Below are positions 1 through 8,499 of a stretch of 64,000 nt of DNA, piece after piece. The DNA is from Actinacidiphila paucisporea (GTDB taxonomy: Bacteria; Actinomycetota; Actinomycetes; Streptomycetales; Streptomycetaceae), in assembly GCF_900142575.1 (NCBI RefSeq), contig NZ_FRBI01000004.1:281909-345908 (forward strand). The letters are read 5' to 3'. Position numbers and translations under genes: made by a program. The notes below the pieces were generated by a model. That model was not told the origin of the DNA. It made no database searches and worked only from the letters and a program-made list of their open reading frames with translations. Positions within the stretch are counted from its first letter, which is position 1. Each line of letters starts with the position of its first letter.

Positions 1-9
1 GTGCAGAGA

Positions 10-28
10 TCCAGGTAGAAGCCCTGGA
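10..28. promoter_or_regulatory. Inverted repeat upstream of LacI gene
   Basis: TCCAGG (10-15) and CCTGGA (23-28) form an inverted repeat with a 7-nt spacer, followed by a TATCAT hexamer at 51-56 that could be a -10 element. It sits about 65 nt upstream of the LacI-family start codon, so an autoregulatory operator is plausible. The rest of positions 1-91 shows no gene; the window edge prevents seeing the upstream neighbour. Confidence 0.3.
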
Positions 29-91
29 CACTGGATGCGCGTGGGATCGCTATCATCGAGCGGGGCCGCAGTCGGCCGGAAGGAGCGCGGG

Positions 92-1120
92 ATGCGGCAG
101 GGCACGGGGGACGGCGGCAGAGCGCCGGCAATGGCCGATGTGGCACGGGTCGCGGGGGTGTCCGCGCAGACCGTCTCCAGGGCGCTGGGCGGCCACCCGA
201 ACGTGCAGGAGACGACCCGGGCGAAAGTGCTCGCCGCCGTCGAGCAGTTGGGGTACCGCAAGAACACCGCGGCCGGGATGCTCTCGTCGGGCCGCAGCCG
301 CACCCTCGGCGTGGTCACCCTGCAGACCGGCTTCTTCTCCCGCACCGCGCTGACCGTCGGGGTCGAACGCGCCGCCCGCGCCGCCGGTTACGCGGTCAGC
401 ACCGCCGCCACCGCCTCGCTCGACCCCGCCGCGGTCGAGGACGCTTTGCTGCGGCTCGCCGACCAGCGAGTCGAGGGCGTCGTGCTGGCCGTGCCGCTGA
501 TCCGGGTCAGCCGGCGGATCGAGCAGCTGACCGCCGCCGTGCCCACCGTCGCGGTGGACGGCTCCCGCACCCCGGACACCGAGGTCGTCGCCGTCGACCA
601 GTCGGCCGCGGCGAGGCTGGCCACCACCCATCTGCTGGAGCTGGGCCACCGGACGGTGTGGCATGTAGCGGGCCCCGGCGAGTGGCTGGACGCCGCAAGC
701 CGTGCCCAGGGGTGGCGGGACGTCCTGGAGGCCGCGGGCGCCGACGTGCCGCCCGCACTGGCCGGCGACTGGTCGCCCGCCTCCGGGCACCGGGCCGGGC
801 TGATCCTGGGCCGGATCCCGGAGGTGACCGCGGTCTTCGTGGCCAGCGACGAGATGGCCTTCGGGGTGATCCGCGCGCTGCACGACCTGGGCCGCCGGGT
901 GCCCGAGGACGTCTCCGTGGTAGGCGTGGACGACATCGCGCTCGCCGCGTACTGCTCGCCGCCGCTGACCACCGTGGCGCAGCCCTTCGCCGAGATGGGC
1001 GCCCTCGCGGTCGCGCACCTGCTGCGCCAGGTGGCGCGGCCGGCGGCGCCGCCCGCACCGGTCTCGGTCGAGCCGACCCTGGTCGTACGGTCGAGCACCG
1101 CGGCCGTCCGCGCGTCCTGA
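92..1120 (+). CDS. LacI-family transcriptional repressor
   Basis: DNA-binding repressor of 342 residues, the usual LacI/GalR length. The N-terminal helix-turn-helix is clear (MADVARVAGVSAQTVSRAL, residues about 12-30), followed by the hinge and a periplasmic-binding-protein-like effector domain beginning near SRTLGVVT; the typical late segments VASDEMAFGV and VSVVGVDDI are present. ATG 92 is preferred to the in-frame ATG 35 because GGAAGGAG (78-85) lies 6 nt upstream of it. Next downstream is a GlxA-type regulator on the same strand after a gap with its own palindromes, so this is probably a single-gene unit. The ligand, presumably a sugar, cannot be inferred because the controlled genes lie outside the window. 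Confidence 0.9.
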   Translation: MRQGTGDGGRAPAMADVARVAGVSAQTVSRALGGHPNVQETTRAKVLAAVEQLGYRKNTAAGMLSSGRSRTLGVVTLQTGFFSRTALTVGVERAARAAGYAVSTAATASLDPAAVEDALLRLADQRVEGVVLAVPLIRVSRRIEQLTAAVPTVAVDGSRTPDTEVVAVDQSAAARLATTHLLELGHRTVWHVAGPGEWLDAASRAQGWRDVLEAAGADVPPALAGDWSPASGHRAGLILGRIPEVTAVFVASDEMAFGVIRALHDLGRRVPEDVSVVGVDDIALAAYCSPPLTTVAQPFAEMGALAVAHLLRQVARPAAPPAPVSVEPTLVVRSSTAAVRAS

Positions 1121-1149
1121 GCCGCTCGCCGGGCCCGAGGTGATCGGCG

Positions 1150-1192
1150 GCGATGGCCGAAATCGTCACAAGGACGTCCTTGCCGCCATCGC
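1150..1192. promoter_or_regulatory. Overlapping inverted repeats upstream of GlxA-type gene
   Basis: A perfect 14-bp palindrome CAAGGACGTCCTTG (1169-1182) is flanked by a second inverted repeat GCGATGGC (1150-1157) / GCCATCGC (1185-1192). The palindrome lies 33 nt before the ATG of the downstream AraC-type regulator, a position suited to autoregulation. The operator role is inferred. Confidence 0.45.
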
Positions 1193-1215
1193 GACCCGCG
1201 GCCGACGATGAGGGC

Positions 1216-2202
1216 ATGACCACCCGCCGTGTCGTCTTCGCCGTCTTCCCCGGCTTCCAGCTGCTCGATCTCGCCGGTCCGAACGAGGTCTTCGTGCAGG
1301 CCGGGCGGCTGACGGCGGGTCCGGGGGAGGGGACGCGGGTGGTCGTGGACACGGTGGCCGCGGCCCCCGGTCCCGTCGTCAGCAGCGGTGGCCTCGCGGT
1401 CTCGCCGACACTGACGACAGGGGAGGCCACCGGACCGGTGGACACCCTGGTCGCCGTCGGCGGCGGAGGCGTCCACCAGGCGTGCCAGGACGCGGCCTTC
1501 GTGGACTGGTTCGCCCGCACCTCCCGGCTGGCCCGCCGCACCGCTTCGGTGTGCAGTGGCGCCTTCCTGCTCGGCGCGGCCGGGCTGCTCGACGGGCGGC
1601 GGGCGGTCACCCACTGGTCGATGTGCGAGCGGCTCGCCGCGCGCCATCCCGGCGTCACGGTCGAGTCCGACCCGATCTTCGTCCGCGACGGCGACCTGTG
1701 GACGTCGGCGGGCGTCACCGCGGGAATGGACCTCGCCCTGGCAATGGTCGAGGCGGACCACGGCCCCGAGGTGTCCAGGGCCGTCGCCAGGCAACTGGTG
1801 ATGTTCGTCCAGCGCCCCGGCGGCCAGGCGCAGTTCAGCGCCCAGCTGGCCGCCCAGCGCCCCGAGCGGCAGTCGCTGCGCGACGTCATCGACTGGGTCG
1901 CCGACCACCTGGCCGACGACCTCGGGGTGCCGGCGCTCGCGGCCAGGGCCGGTATGAGCGAGCGCCACTTCACCCGGGTCTTCCGCGCCGAGACCGGCCG
2001 TACCCCGGCGGCGTACGTCGACAGCGCCCGGGTGGAGGCCGCCCGCCGGCTGCTGGAGTCGACCGGCACCACCGTGGACGCCGTGGCCCGCGCCTGCGGC
2101 TACCGCAACCCCGAGACCCTCCAGCGCAGCTTCAAACGCACCGTGCAGGTCACGCCCGGGGAATACCGCAGGCGTTTCGCCCCGCACTCCGCCGTGCGCT
2201 GA
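1216..2202 (+). CDS. GlxA-family regulator: DJ-1/PfpI domain plus AraC HTH
   Basis: Transcription factor of 328 residues. Residues about 5-175 form a DJ-1/PfpI-like domain with the nucleophile-elbow-like segment SVCSGAFLLG and the following THWSM; E24 in the GPNEVF segment corresponds to the family acidic residue. Residues about 215-320 hold two AraC-type helix-turn-helices (MSERHFTRVFRAETG and the GYRNPETLQRSF segment). ATG 1216 is chosen over ATG 1153 because the DJ-1 domain starts immediately after it and 1153 lies within the upstream inverted repeat. It precedes a stand-alone PfpI protein by 51 bp, and they may be co-transcribed. The domain may bind a small ligand rather than catalyse; the target genes are unknown. 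Confidence 0.88.
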   Translation: MTTRRVVFAVFPGFQLLDLAGPNEVFVQAGRLTAGPGEGTRVVVDTVAAAPGPVVSSGGLAVSPTLTTGEATGPVDTLVAVGGGGVHQACQDAAFVDWFARTSRLARRTASVCSGAFLLGAAGLLDGRRAVTHWSMCERLAARHPGVTVESDPIFVRDGDLWTSAGVTAGMDLALAMVEADHGPEVSRAVARQLVMFVQRPGGQAQFSAQLAAQRPERQSLRDVIDWVADHLADDLGVPALAARAGMSERHFTRVFRAETGRTPAAYVDSARVEAARRLLESTGTTVDAVARACGYRNPETLQRSFKRTVQVTPGEYRRRFAPHSAVR

Positions 2203-2253
2203 GCCGAGCATCCTGATTTCCCGGCCGGGAGTCCCCGGCCAGAAAGGCCACCC

Positions 2254-2871
2254 ATGCGCATCGTCTTCCCGATCTTCGAGGGCCTCACCGCGCTCGACGC
2301 CGTCGGCCCCTACGAGGTCCTGCGGATGCTGCCGGCCGCCGATGTCGTCTTCGCCGCCGCCGAGCCGGGACCCGTCACCGACGGGGCCGGCCTGCTGACG
2401 CTGACCGCGACCGCGGCCTTCGCCGACGTCACCGAGGCCGACGTCCTGGTCGTCCCCGGCGGCCCCGGTGCCCGCGCGAACCTCGGCAACGAGGCGCTTC
2501 TCGACTGGATCCGGCGGATCGACGCCACCACCGCCTGGACCACGTCGGTCTGCACCGGCTCGCTGCTGCTGGGCGCGGCGGGGCTGCTGGAAGGCCTCAG
2601 GGCGACCAGTCACTGGAGCGCCACCGACCTCCTGGAGTCCTACGGCGCCACGTACACCGAGCAGCGCGTCGTGGAGCAGCGCAGGATCATCACCGCCGCC
2701 GGGGTGTCGTCCGGGATCGACATGGCGCTGCGGCTGGCCGAGCTGATCGCCGGACCCGTCGCGGCCCAGGCCCTGCAACTGGCCATCGAGTACGACCCGC
2801 AGCCGCCCTTCGACGCCGGGTCGTACGCCAAGGCGCCGCAGGCCGCGAAGGACTATCTGGCGTCGCGCTGA
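2254..2871 (+). CDS. DJ-1/PfpI family protein (isonitrile-hydratase-like)
   Basis: Single-domain DJ-1/PfpI protein of 205 residues. Visible active-site features are E21 (GPYEV), C100 in SVCTGSLLLG and H120 in TSHWSA, the arrangement seen in the isonitrile hydratase/InhA-like branch. AGAAAGG upstream provides a ribosome binding site for ATG 2254. It follows a GlxA-type regulator whose N-terminal domain is a paralogous fold, so regulator and enzyme probably share a ligand or substrate class. The exact reaction is not determinable. The 3' end overlaps the convergent Lrp gene by 19 bp. Confidence 0.85.
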   Translation: MRIVFPIFEGLTALDAVGPYEVLRMLPAADVVFAAAEPGPVTDGAGLLTLTATAAFADVTEADVLVVPGGPGARANLGNEALLDWIRRIDATTAWTTSVCTGSLLLGAAGLLEGLRATSHWSATDLLESYGATYTEQRVVEQRRIITAAGVSSGIDMALRLAELIAGPVAAQALQLAIEYDPQPPFDAGSYAKAPQAAKDYLASR

Positions 2872-3395
2872 GCACCCTCCGGAGGATCGGGATCGGGCTC
2901 GGGGGCGGAGTCCGGCTCGGGCCCCTGATCCGGGGTCAGCGACTCGACCAGCGGCAGGACCCGGTGCGGTACGCGCTCGCTCAGCGCTATCTCGGTGCGG
3001 GTGCGCACCACACCGGGAAGCCGGCCCAGCCGCTGGATGACCCCCTCCAGATGCGCGTTGTCCCGGGCGACGACCCGGGTCAGCAGGTCACCGCCGCTGC
3101 CGGTGATGGAGAAGGCCTCGACGATCTCGGGTACCCCGGCGAGCGCGTCGGCCACGTCGTCCAGGTGACCCCTGGCGACCTCGATGCGTACGAAGGCCAG
3201 CACCGGATGCCCCAGTGCGGCGGGGGAGACCCTGGGGCCCGCCATCACGATCACCCCGTCGCGTTCCAGCCGTTCGAGACGGGCCTGCAGGGTCCCGCGG
3301 GCGACGCCGAGGATGCGGGCGTACTCGCGGACGCTGGTACGCGGCCGGTCGAGGAGCAGCCGCAGTATGCGGGCGTCCAGGGCGTCGAAGGGCAT
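2853..3395 (-). CDS. Lrp/AsnC-family transcriptional regulator
   Basis: 180-residue regulator. Residues about 3-60 are an AsnC-type winged HTH (DARILRLLLDRPRTSVREYA, then LGVARGTLQARLERLERDG), followed by a RAM-type ligand-binding alpha/beta domain (VLAFVRIEVARG, FSITGSGGDLLTRVVARD). The last 30 residues are Pro/Asp/Glu-rich and run through the 3' end of the convergent PfpI gene. Such proteins usually sense amino acids. No obvious target is divergent from it; the next gene (lactonase) starts about 240 bp upstream of its start on the opposite strand, so the shared intergenic region could be its operator. Confidence 0.88.
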   Translation of the reverse strand: MPFDALDARILRLLLDRPRTSVREYARILGVARGTLQARLERLERDGVIVMAGPRVSPAALGHPVLAFVRIEVARGHLDDVADALAGVPEIVEAFSITGSGGDLLTRVVARDNAHLEGVIQRLGRLPGVVRTRTEIALSERVPHRVLPLVESLTPDQGPEPDSAPEPDPDPPEGAQRDAR

Positions 3396-3634
3396 GGGCC
3401 CGCGGTCTCCTCACCATCGTCGCGATGTCATGATCACCGTACTGATGGCCTGGGCGGGACCGGCTACTTTGAGCCATCACCGCAGCAAGCGCCCGCCCGC
3501 AGCGCCCAACGGCCCCGGCGGACCGCCGCATCGGCGGGCCACTGGCGGCCCGCGGGAGGCCCCGGGGGCGACGCGCCCGGCGCCAGGTACTACTCTCAGC
3601 CGCCGTACAGACATCAGGCGGAAGAGGTACGGCA

Positions 3635-4675
3635 GTGGCCGGGCACGTTTACATCGGGTCGTTCACTTCGGCGGGTGGGCGCGGCCTCACCACGGCCACC
3701 GTCGACCCGGACACGGGTGCGCTGACGGCTCTCGGGGACACCGCCGTCGTGCCCAACCCGTCGTTCCTCGCGGCGTCCCCCGACGGCAGGACGCTCTACA
3801 CCGTCAGCGAGACCGAACCCGAGGGCGCGGCGGCGGCCTTCTCGCTCGCCGACCCCGCGGCCCCCGAACTGCTCGGCGCCCCCGTCTCCGTGCACGGCGG
3901 GTCGCCCACCCACCTCACCGTCCACCGCGGCCACCTGCTGACCGCCAACTACGCCGAGCCCGGCAGCGTCAGCGTGCTGGCGATCCAGGCCGACGGCAGC
4001 CTCGGCGGGATGCGCTCGCTGCTGGAGCACGAGGGCGACGGGCCGAACCCGGAGCGCCAGCGGGGCCCGCACGCCCACGCCGTGCTGACCGACCCCACCG
4101 GCCGCTGGGCGGTCAGCGTGGACCTGGGCACCGACTCGGTGCGGGTCTGCGAACTCGACGACGCCACCGGCGAGCTGGAGATCGAACGGGAACTCGGCCT
4201 GCGCTCCGGCATCGGCCCGCGCCATCTGACCTTCCACCCCGCGGGCGGCCACGCCTACGTGATCAACGAACTGGACTCCGTGGCCACCGTCTGCACCTGG
4301 GACGCCGAGCGCGGCAGCCTGCGCCCGGTCGCCGAGACCCGCGTGCTGCCCGCGGGCGCCGAAGGCGAGAACTACCCCTCCGAGCTGGTCGTCTCGCACG
4401 ACGGCCGGTTCGCGTGGGCGGCCAACCGCGGGCACAACAGCATCGCGGTGCTCGCCCTGGACGACATCGGCGAGAGCCTGGAACTGCTGGACACGGTCAG
4501 CTGCGGCGGCGACTGGCCGCGGCACCTGACCCTCGACCCGTCCGGCACCCGGCTCTACGCCGCCAACGAGCGCTCCGGCAACGTCACCTGGTTCGACGTC
4601 GACCCGGCCACGGGCATCCCCAAGCAGGCCGGCTCGCTCGACGTGCCCGCAGCGTCCTGCGTGCTCTTCGTCTGA
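3635..4675 (+). CDS. Lactonase family protein (beta-propeller, 6-phosphogluconolactonase-like)
   Basis: 346-residue seven-bladed beta-propeller of the YbhE/Pgl-like lactonase family. Repeated blades are visible (YIGSFTSAGGRGL, NPSFLAASPDGRTLYTV, GPRHLTFHPAGGHAYVIN, WPRHLTLDPSGTRLYAANE). The GTG start at 3635 follows GAAGAGG. Members hydrolyse lactones such as 6-phosphogluconolactone, but the family is broad and the substrate here is unknown. No signal peptide is seen, so it is cytoplasmic. A strong hairpin follows the stop codon. Confidence 0.85.
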   Translation: MAGHVYIGSFTSAGGRGLTTATVDPDTGALTALGDTAVVPNPSFLAASPDGRTLYTVSETEPEGAAAAFSLADPAAPELLGAPVSVHGGSPTHLTVHRGHLLTANYAEPGSVSVLAIQADGSLGGMRSLLEHEGDGPNPERQRGPHAHAVLTDPTGRWAVSVDLGTDSVRVCELDDATGELEIERELGLRSGIGPRHLTFHPAGGHAYVINELDSVATVCTWDAERGSLRPVAETRVLPAGAEGENYPSELVVSHDGRFAWAANRGHNSIAVLALDDIGESLELLDTVSCGGDWPRHLTLDPSGTRLYAANERSGNVTWFDVDPATGIPKQAGSLDVPAASCVLFV

Positions 4676-4701
4676 CAGCCGGGGGCCGCACCCCTACGGC
4701 A

Positions 4702-4749
4702 ACGCGGCGGCGGGCCGCCCCTCGAAGGAGGGGCGGCCCGCCGCCGCGT
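4702..4749. terminator. 22-bp-stem hairpin terminator between convergent genes
   Basis: A perfect 22-bp stem (4702-4723 pairing with 4728-4749) with the 4-nt loop GAAG lies 26 bp after the lactonase stop and 26 bp after the stop of the convergent CbiX-like gene. No U-tract is present, as is common in Streptomyces. It probably terminates both transcripts. Confidence 0.85.
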
Positions 4750-4775
4750 CGTCGTACCGTACGCCCGCTCGCCCG

Positions 4776-5663
4776 TCAGTGGATCGGCGCGCCGTGCTGC
4801 TGCATCGCAAGGCCCAGCGCGGCCGCGTACTGCGTGACCACCAGCTTGCCGACCGCCGGGTAGGGGCCCAGGGCGTCGGCGCCCGAGCAGCCCGCCTCTG
4901 CGGCGGCGGTGTGCAGCAGCTGGGGGGCGATCTCCGGGCCGATCAGGCACGGCGCGAGCGCCAGCGTGCCGGACCCGGAGGACCGCAGCTGCTCGGCGGC
5001 CTGCGCGATGGCGCCGTCCTCGTCCAGCGCCGCGGCCAGCACCGGCACCGCGAGCCTGGCGGCCAGCAGCAGCCCGGTCACGCCCGCCGCCTGCGCGGCC
5101 TCTTCGCCGCCGACCGTGGCCAGGATGATGCCGTCGGCGGCGGTCGCCACCGTGAACAGCCGCGCCCGGTCGGCGCGGGCCAGGCCTGCCTCGGAGAGCC
5201 TGACGTGCAGCGCCTCGGCGAGCAGCGGGTGCGGGCCGAGCACCTCGGTCAGCTCCACCTGCGCCTTGCTGTCGGCGACGGCCTGCCGGATCCGGCGGAG
5301 CACCGACGCCTCCGGCCCTGCCAGCAGCGGCACCACGACCGCCGCGGTGTCCTCGCCGGCACGCTCGCCCGCGACCTGGTCGAGCACGCTGCGCAGCGAC
5401 GGGAATTCGCTGTCCTGGTCACCGTCGCCGTCCACGAATCCGATCCGCGGGTCGAGCCCGGACAGCTCGGAGCGGGCGATGCTGACAACCTCCTCCGCCA
5501 GGCTCAACACGGCGGCGGAAGGATTGCCGGGGACGGCGAGGACCAGCACCGGGGCGCCCTCGGGGGCGGACAGCGCCTCCGGTCGGCGGTGGCGTCCGGT
5601 CTGGCGCGGGCGCGGCATGCGAACGGGAAGGCCGGAGGCGGGGCCGCCTGTGGTAGTGCTCAT
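4776..5663 (-). CDS. CbiX-like (sirohydrochlorin chelatase fold) protein, metal ligands apparently lost
   Basis: 295-residue protein with two CbiX-type alpha/beta halves. The first begins at VLVLAVPGNPSAAVLSLAEEV and includes VVVPLLAGPEASVLRRI and LGPHPLLAEALHVRL; the second begins near RLFTVATAADGIILA. In canonical CbiX/CbiK the first strand ends in an AHGS-type histidine motif and a second histidine follows the LPLFL-type strand. Here these positions read AVPGN and AGPEA, so the metal-binding histidines look absent. Residues 1-33 are a basic, probably disordered leader. It may be a non-catalytic homologue; catalytic activity is doubtful. It is preceded by a gap and a gene read in the same direction, 130 bp away. 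Confidence 0.7.
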   Translation of the reverse strand: MSTTTGGPASGLPVRMPRPRQTGRHRRPEALSAPEGAPVLVLAVPGNPSAAVLSLAEEVVSIARSELSGLDPRIGFVDGDGDQDSEFPSLRSVLDQVAGERAGEDTAAVVVPLLAGPEASVLRRIRQAVADSKAQVELTEVLGPHPLLAEALHVRLSEAGLARADRARLFTVATAADGIILATVGGEEAAQAAGVTGLLLAARLAVPVLAAALDEDGAIAQAAEQLRSSGSGTLALAPCLIGPEIAPQLLHTAAAEAGCSGADALGPYPAVGKLVVTQYAAALGLAMQQHGAPIH

Positions 5664-5795
5664 GGCGACGCATGCTAACGCCTTGCGGCGCCGTCACGCT
5701 CAGCCGGGTACGAGACAGGCCAGACCTGTCCAGAAGTGTCCGTTTCCCCGGTGACGTTCGGTCACCCGCCCATCATCGTACGCTCTGAGCAGCGG

Positions 5796-6773
5796 CTATC
5801 GCCGTGCGACGTGGAGCAGGGCGCCGTCCTGGGGCAGCGTCAGCCCGTCGCGGTGCAGCGCCCGCGCGATCAGCAGGGCGCCGTCCAGCGGGTTGCCGGC
5901 CGCGGGCACCAGGACCGCGTCGGGCAGCAGCCACTCCGCCTGGTCGCGCAGCGGCCCGAGCAGCGGCTCGCCCATCCGGAAGAGGCCGCCGGCCAGGCCC
6001 ACCTCGGTCTCGCCGGAGCGTGCCGGCCGGGCGGCCGCGGCCGACTCCAGGATGTGCTGGGCCGCCTGCCGCAGGATCTCGGAAGCCACCGGATCCTGCG
6101 CGGCGCACCGCGCCACGTCGGGGGCGAAGGACGCCAGCACCGCGGGCCGGTCGGTGCGCGGGTAGACCGCGCCGGGCATCGAGCCCGCCGGGCCGAAGCG
6201 TTCCTGCGCGCAGGCCAGCAGCGCGGCAGAGCCGCCCGCCCTGCCGTCGTACGCGCGCATGGCCGCGTCAAGGCCGGCCCGGCCGATCCACGCGCCACCG
6301 CCGGCGTCGCCCAGCAGATGGCCCCAGCCGTCGGCACGCCGCCAGGCGTCACCCGAGGTGCCCAGCGCGATCAGGCCGGTGCCGGCCGCGACCACGACGC
6401 CGGGACGCATCCCGAGCGCGCCCGCGTAGGCGGTGACGGCGTCGCCGGCCAGCGCCAGCGCCCGTACGCCGAAGGCCTCCTCCAGCGCCGCGGGCAGCAC
6501 CGCGCGCAGGTCGTCGCCGAGCGTCGCCATGCCGGCCGCGCCGACGCAGGCCGCGGTCAGCGAGCCGGCCGGCACCTCGCGCAGCAGTCCCGCCACCCGC
6601 GGCAGCACCCGCTCCAGCAGGCTCGCCGCGTCGATGCCGCGCTCACCGGTCGCCACCGGACGGTCGTCGGCGACCGCGCCAGGACCGCCCGACCCGTCGG
6701 CCCGGGCGATCGCCACCCGCACCCCCGAACCGCCGGAGTCGACGCCCAGCACCCAGTGCGTTGTGCCCGGCAC
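5796..6773 (-). CDS. BadF/BadG-type ATPase, N-acetylglucosamine-kinase-like
   Basis: 325-residue ASKHA-fold kinase. The phosphate-1 motif is LGVDSGGSGVRVAIA near the N terminus, the phosphate-2/hinge region includes VVVAAGTGLIALG and GWGHLLGDAGGGAWIG, and the adenosine motif is VGLAGGLFRMGEPLLGPL. This pattern matches the eukaryote-like N-acetylglucosamine kinase branch of the BadF family, which phosphorylates amino sugars in the cytoplasm. It starts 3 bp after the stop of the scramblase-like gene, so the two are co-transcribed. The substrate assignment is inferred. Confidence 0.82.
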   Translation of the reverse strand: MPGTTHWVLGVDSGGSGVRVAIARADGSGGPGAVADDRPVATGERGIDAASLLERVLPRVAGLLREVPAGSLTAACVGAAGMATLGDDLRAVLPAALEEAFGVRALALAGDAVTAYAGALGMRPGVVVAAGTGLIALGTSGDAWRRADGWGHLLGDAGGGAWIGRAGLDAAMRAYDGRAGGSAALLACAQERFGPAGSMPGAVYPRTDRPAVLASFAPDVARCAAQDPVASEILRQAAQHILESAAAARPARSGETEVGLAGGLFRMGEPLLGPLRDQAEWLLPDAVLVPAAGNPLDGALLIARALHRDGLTLPQDGALLHVARR

Positions 6774-6776
6774 GGA

Positions 6777-7613
6777 TCAGCCGAGCCCGCGGGAGTCCTG
6801 CTTGAGGGCGGTGTCCACGGTCAGGGCGGAGGCGACGACCATGCTCAGCAGCGGGTCCGCGAGCTGCCGGTGGATCTGCAGCACGTAGTTGTCCGCGGTG
6901 GTGAACATCGTCTTGGCCAGGCCCTCCCAGGTCTTGGTGATCCGGGCGATCTCGGTGTCGGTGTGGTCGACGATGGCGAAATTCCAGGCCCGCCAGTTCT
7001 CCGCCTTGATCGCGCCGATCTGCTGGCCGTTGTACATGAAGCCGAACTTGATCTTGCCGAAGGCGTTCTGCTGGACGATCTCGCCCAGCGGCTCACCGTT
7101 CGCCCGGTGCACGAGCACCTTGGACTTGATGAACTTCGCCGGCCGGGTCAGCACCAGGTGCGGCTGCCCCTGGGCGTCCCTGACCTCCAGCTTGTGGGTC
7201 AGGAACTGGTCGACGCTGGAGACGAAGCGCAGCACCTTCTTCGCGGTGCTCTGCCCGACCTCGACGACCGACCCGAGGGTCCGTCCCTGCTGGTCGAAGA
7301 CGGTGTACTCGTTGACCAGCTCGATGAGCTTGGCCTTCTGGTTGACCACCAGCACCGGCTCGGTGAACAGCGTGCCGCCGCCGTACGCGTTCGGTGCCAC
7401 GCCCGCCTGCTGCTGCACCTGCTGCTGCACCTTCGCCGGGTCGGGGGTGCGGCTGACGTTCAGCTCCCAGGCGCTGCCCCCGCTCTGCTGCTGGGGCACC
7501 TGACCGGGGTTGGTGTGCTCGGTCCACTGGGAGCCGTCCCAGTAGCGGAGCAGGTTCGGAGTGCCTTGCGGGTCCGCGTACCAGCCCGCCGGGGTATTCG
7601 AATGCGTTGTCAC
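6777..7613 (-). CDS. DUF2510 plus phospholipid-scramblase-related domain protein
   Basis: 278 residues. Residues about 8-36 are a DUF2510 motif (AGWYADPQG, then LRYWDGSQWTEHT), a small Trp-rich module common in actinobacterial membrane-associated proteins. After a Gln-rich linker (VQQQVQQQ), residues about 85-275 form a scramblase/LURP-like beta-barrel fold (LVVNQKAKLIELVNEYTVFD, then KLEVRDAQGQPHLVLTRPA). There is no clear transmembrane helix. It is the first gene of a two-gene unit with the BadF-type kinase. Lipid scrambling is unproven for bacterial members, so only the fold assignment is firm. Confidence 0.78.
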   Translation of the reverse strand: MTTHSNTPAGWYADPQGTPNLLRYWDGSQWTEHTNPGQVPQQQSGGSAWELNVSRTPDPAKVQQQVQQQAGVAPNAYGGGTLFTEPVLVVNQKAKLIELVNEYTVFDQQGRTLGSVVEVGQSTAKKVLRFVSSVDQFLTHKLEVRDAQGQPHLVLTRPAKFIKSKVLVHRANGEPLGEIVQQNAFGKIKFGFMYNGQQIGAIKAENWRAWNFAIVDHTDTEIARITKTWEGLAKTMFTTADNYVLQIHRQLADPLLSMVVASALTVDTALKQDSRGLG

Positions 7614-7734
7614 CCGGGCAGGGTACCGTCAAGCACCAGCCGGGGGAGGCTCCCTTCCACCGGCCGCGCGACCGGTCCGCGGGCGGCCGCTCGCGGTCGT
7701 GGGCGCACGCGGTGGGCCAGTAGAGTGATCGGCC

Positions 7735-8412
7735 GTGGCAGCACGAGAGTTGAGCGAACTTGTCGAGCCGGGATGGGCGCAGGCGCTGCGCCCGGTGGCC
7801 GGGCGGATCGCGGCGATGGGCGACTTCCTGCGCGCGGAGATCGCGGCCGGCCGCACCTATCTGCCGGCGGGCCCGAACGTGCTGCGCGCGTTCCAGCAGC
7901 CCTTCGACGAGGTACGGGTGCTGATCGTCGGGCAGGACCCGTATCCGACGCCCGGCATGGCCGTCGGGCTCAGCTTCTCGGTGGCAGCCGAGGTGCGCCA
8001 GCTGCCCGGCAGCCTGGAGAACATCTTCCGCGAGCTGGCCACCGACCTGGACCTGCCGCGGCCGTCCAACGGCGACCTCACCCCGTGGACCCGGCAGGGC
8101 GTGCTGCTGCTGAACCGGGCGCTGACCACCGCCCCGCGCAAGCCCGCCGCGCACCGCGGCAAGGGCTGGGAGGAGGTCACCGAGCAGGCGATCCGCGCGC
8201 TCGCCGGCCGGGGCAAGCCGCTGGTGTCGGTGCTGTGGGGGCGCGACGCCCGCAATCTGCGGCCTTTCCTCGACGGCTTTCCGGCGATCGAGTCGGCGCA
8301 CCCCTCACCGATGTCCGCGGACCGCGGCTTCTTCGGCTCCCGCCCCTTCAGCCGCACCAACGACCTGCTGATCCGCCAGGGCGCCCAGCCGGTCGACTGG
8401 CGCCTGCCGTAG
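7735..8412 (+). CDS. ung: Uracil-DNA glycosylase
   Basis: Family-1 uracil-DNA glycosylase that removes uracil from DNA for base-excision repair. The 225-residue length is typical. The water-activating loop [11 protein letters not shown] has catalytic D68, the uracil-recognition strand LLLNRALT follows, and the minor-groove loop HPSPMS carries H189. GTG 7735 lacks a Shine-Dalgarno sequence but a TAGAGT hexamer (7721-7726) ends 8 nt before it, suggesting a leaderless mRNA. It is divergent from the scramblase-like gene by 121 bp. Confidence 0.97.
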   Translation: MAARELSELVEPGWAQALRPVAGRIAAMGDFLRAEIAAGRTYLPAGPNVLRAFQQPFDEVRVLIVGQDPYPTPGMAVGLSFSVAAEVRQLPGSLENIFRELATDLDLPRPSNGDLTPWTRQGVLLLNRALTTAPRKPAAHRGKGWEEVTEQAIRALAGRGKPLVSVLWGRDARNLRPFLDGFPAIESAHPSPMSADRGFFGSRPFSRTNDLLIRQGAQPVDWRLP

Positions 8413-8499
8413 CCGGGCCCGGGGCGGCCAGGCGCGGGGGAGTCGACCTCGGGTCGCTGCCGCGGCTGTGACCTCTCGCCGGCGGAGGCGTCGCCCGGG

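Noticed and set aside
5736..8471. 911-codon plus-strand frame across the kinase, scramblase and ung genes
   Set aside because: Composition is Arg/Gly/Pro/His-rich without domains, and it is antisense or out-of-frame to three well-supported genes.
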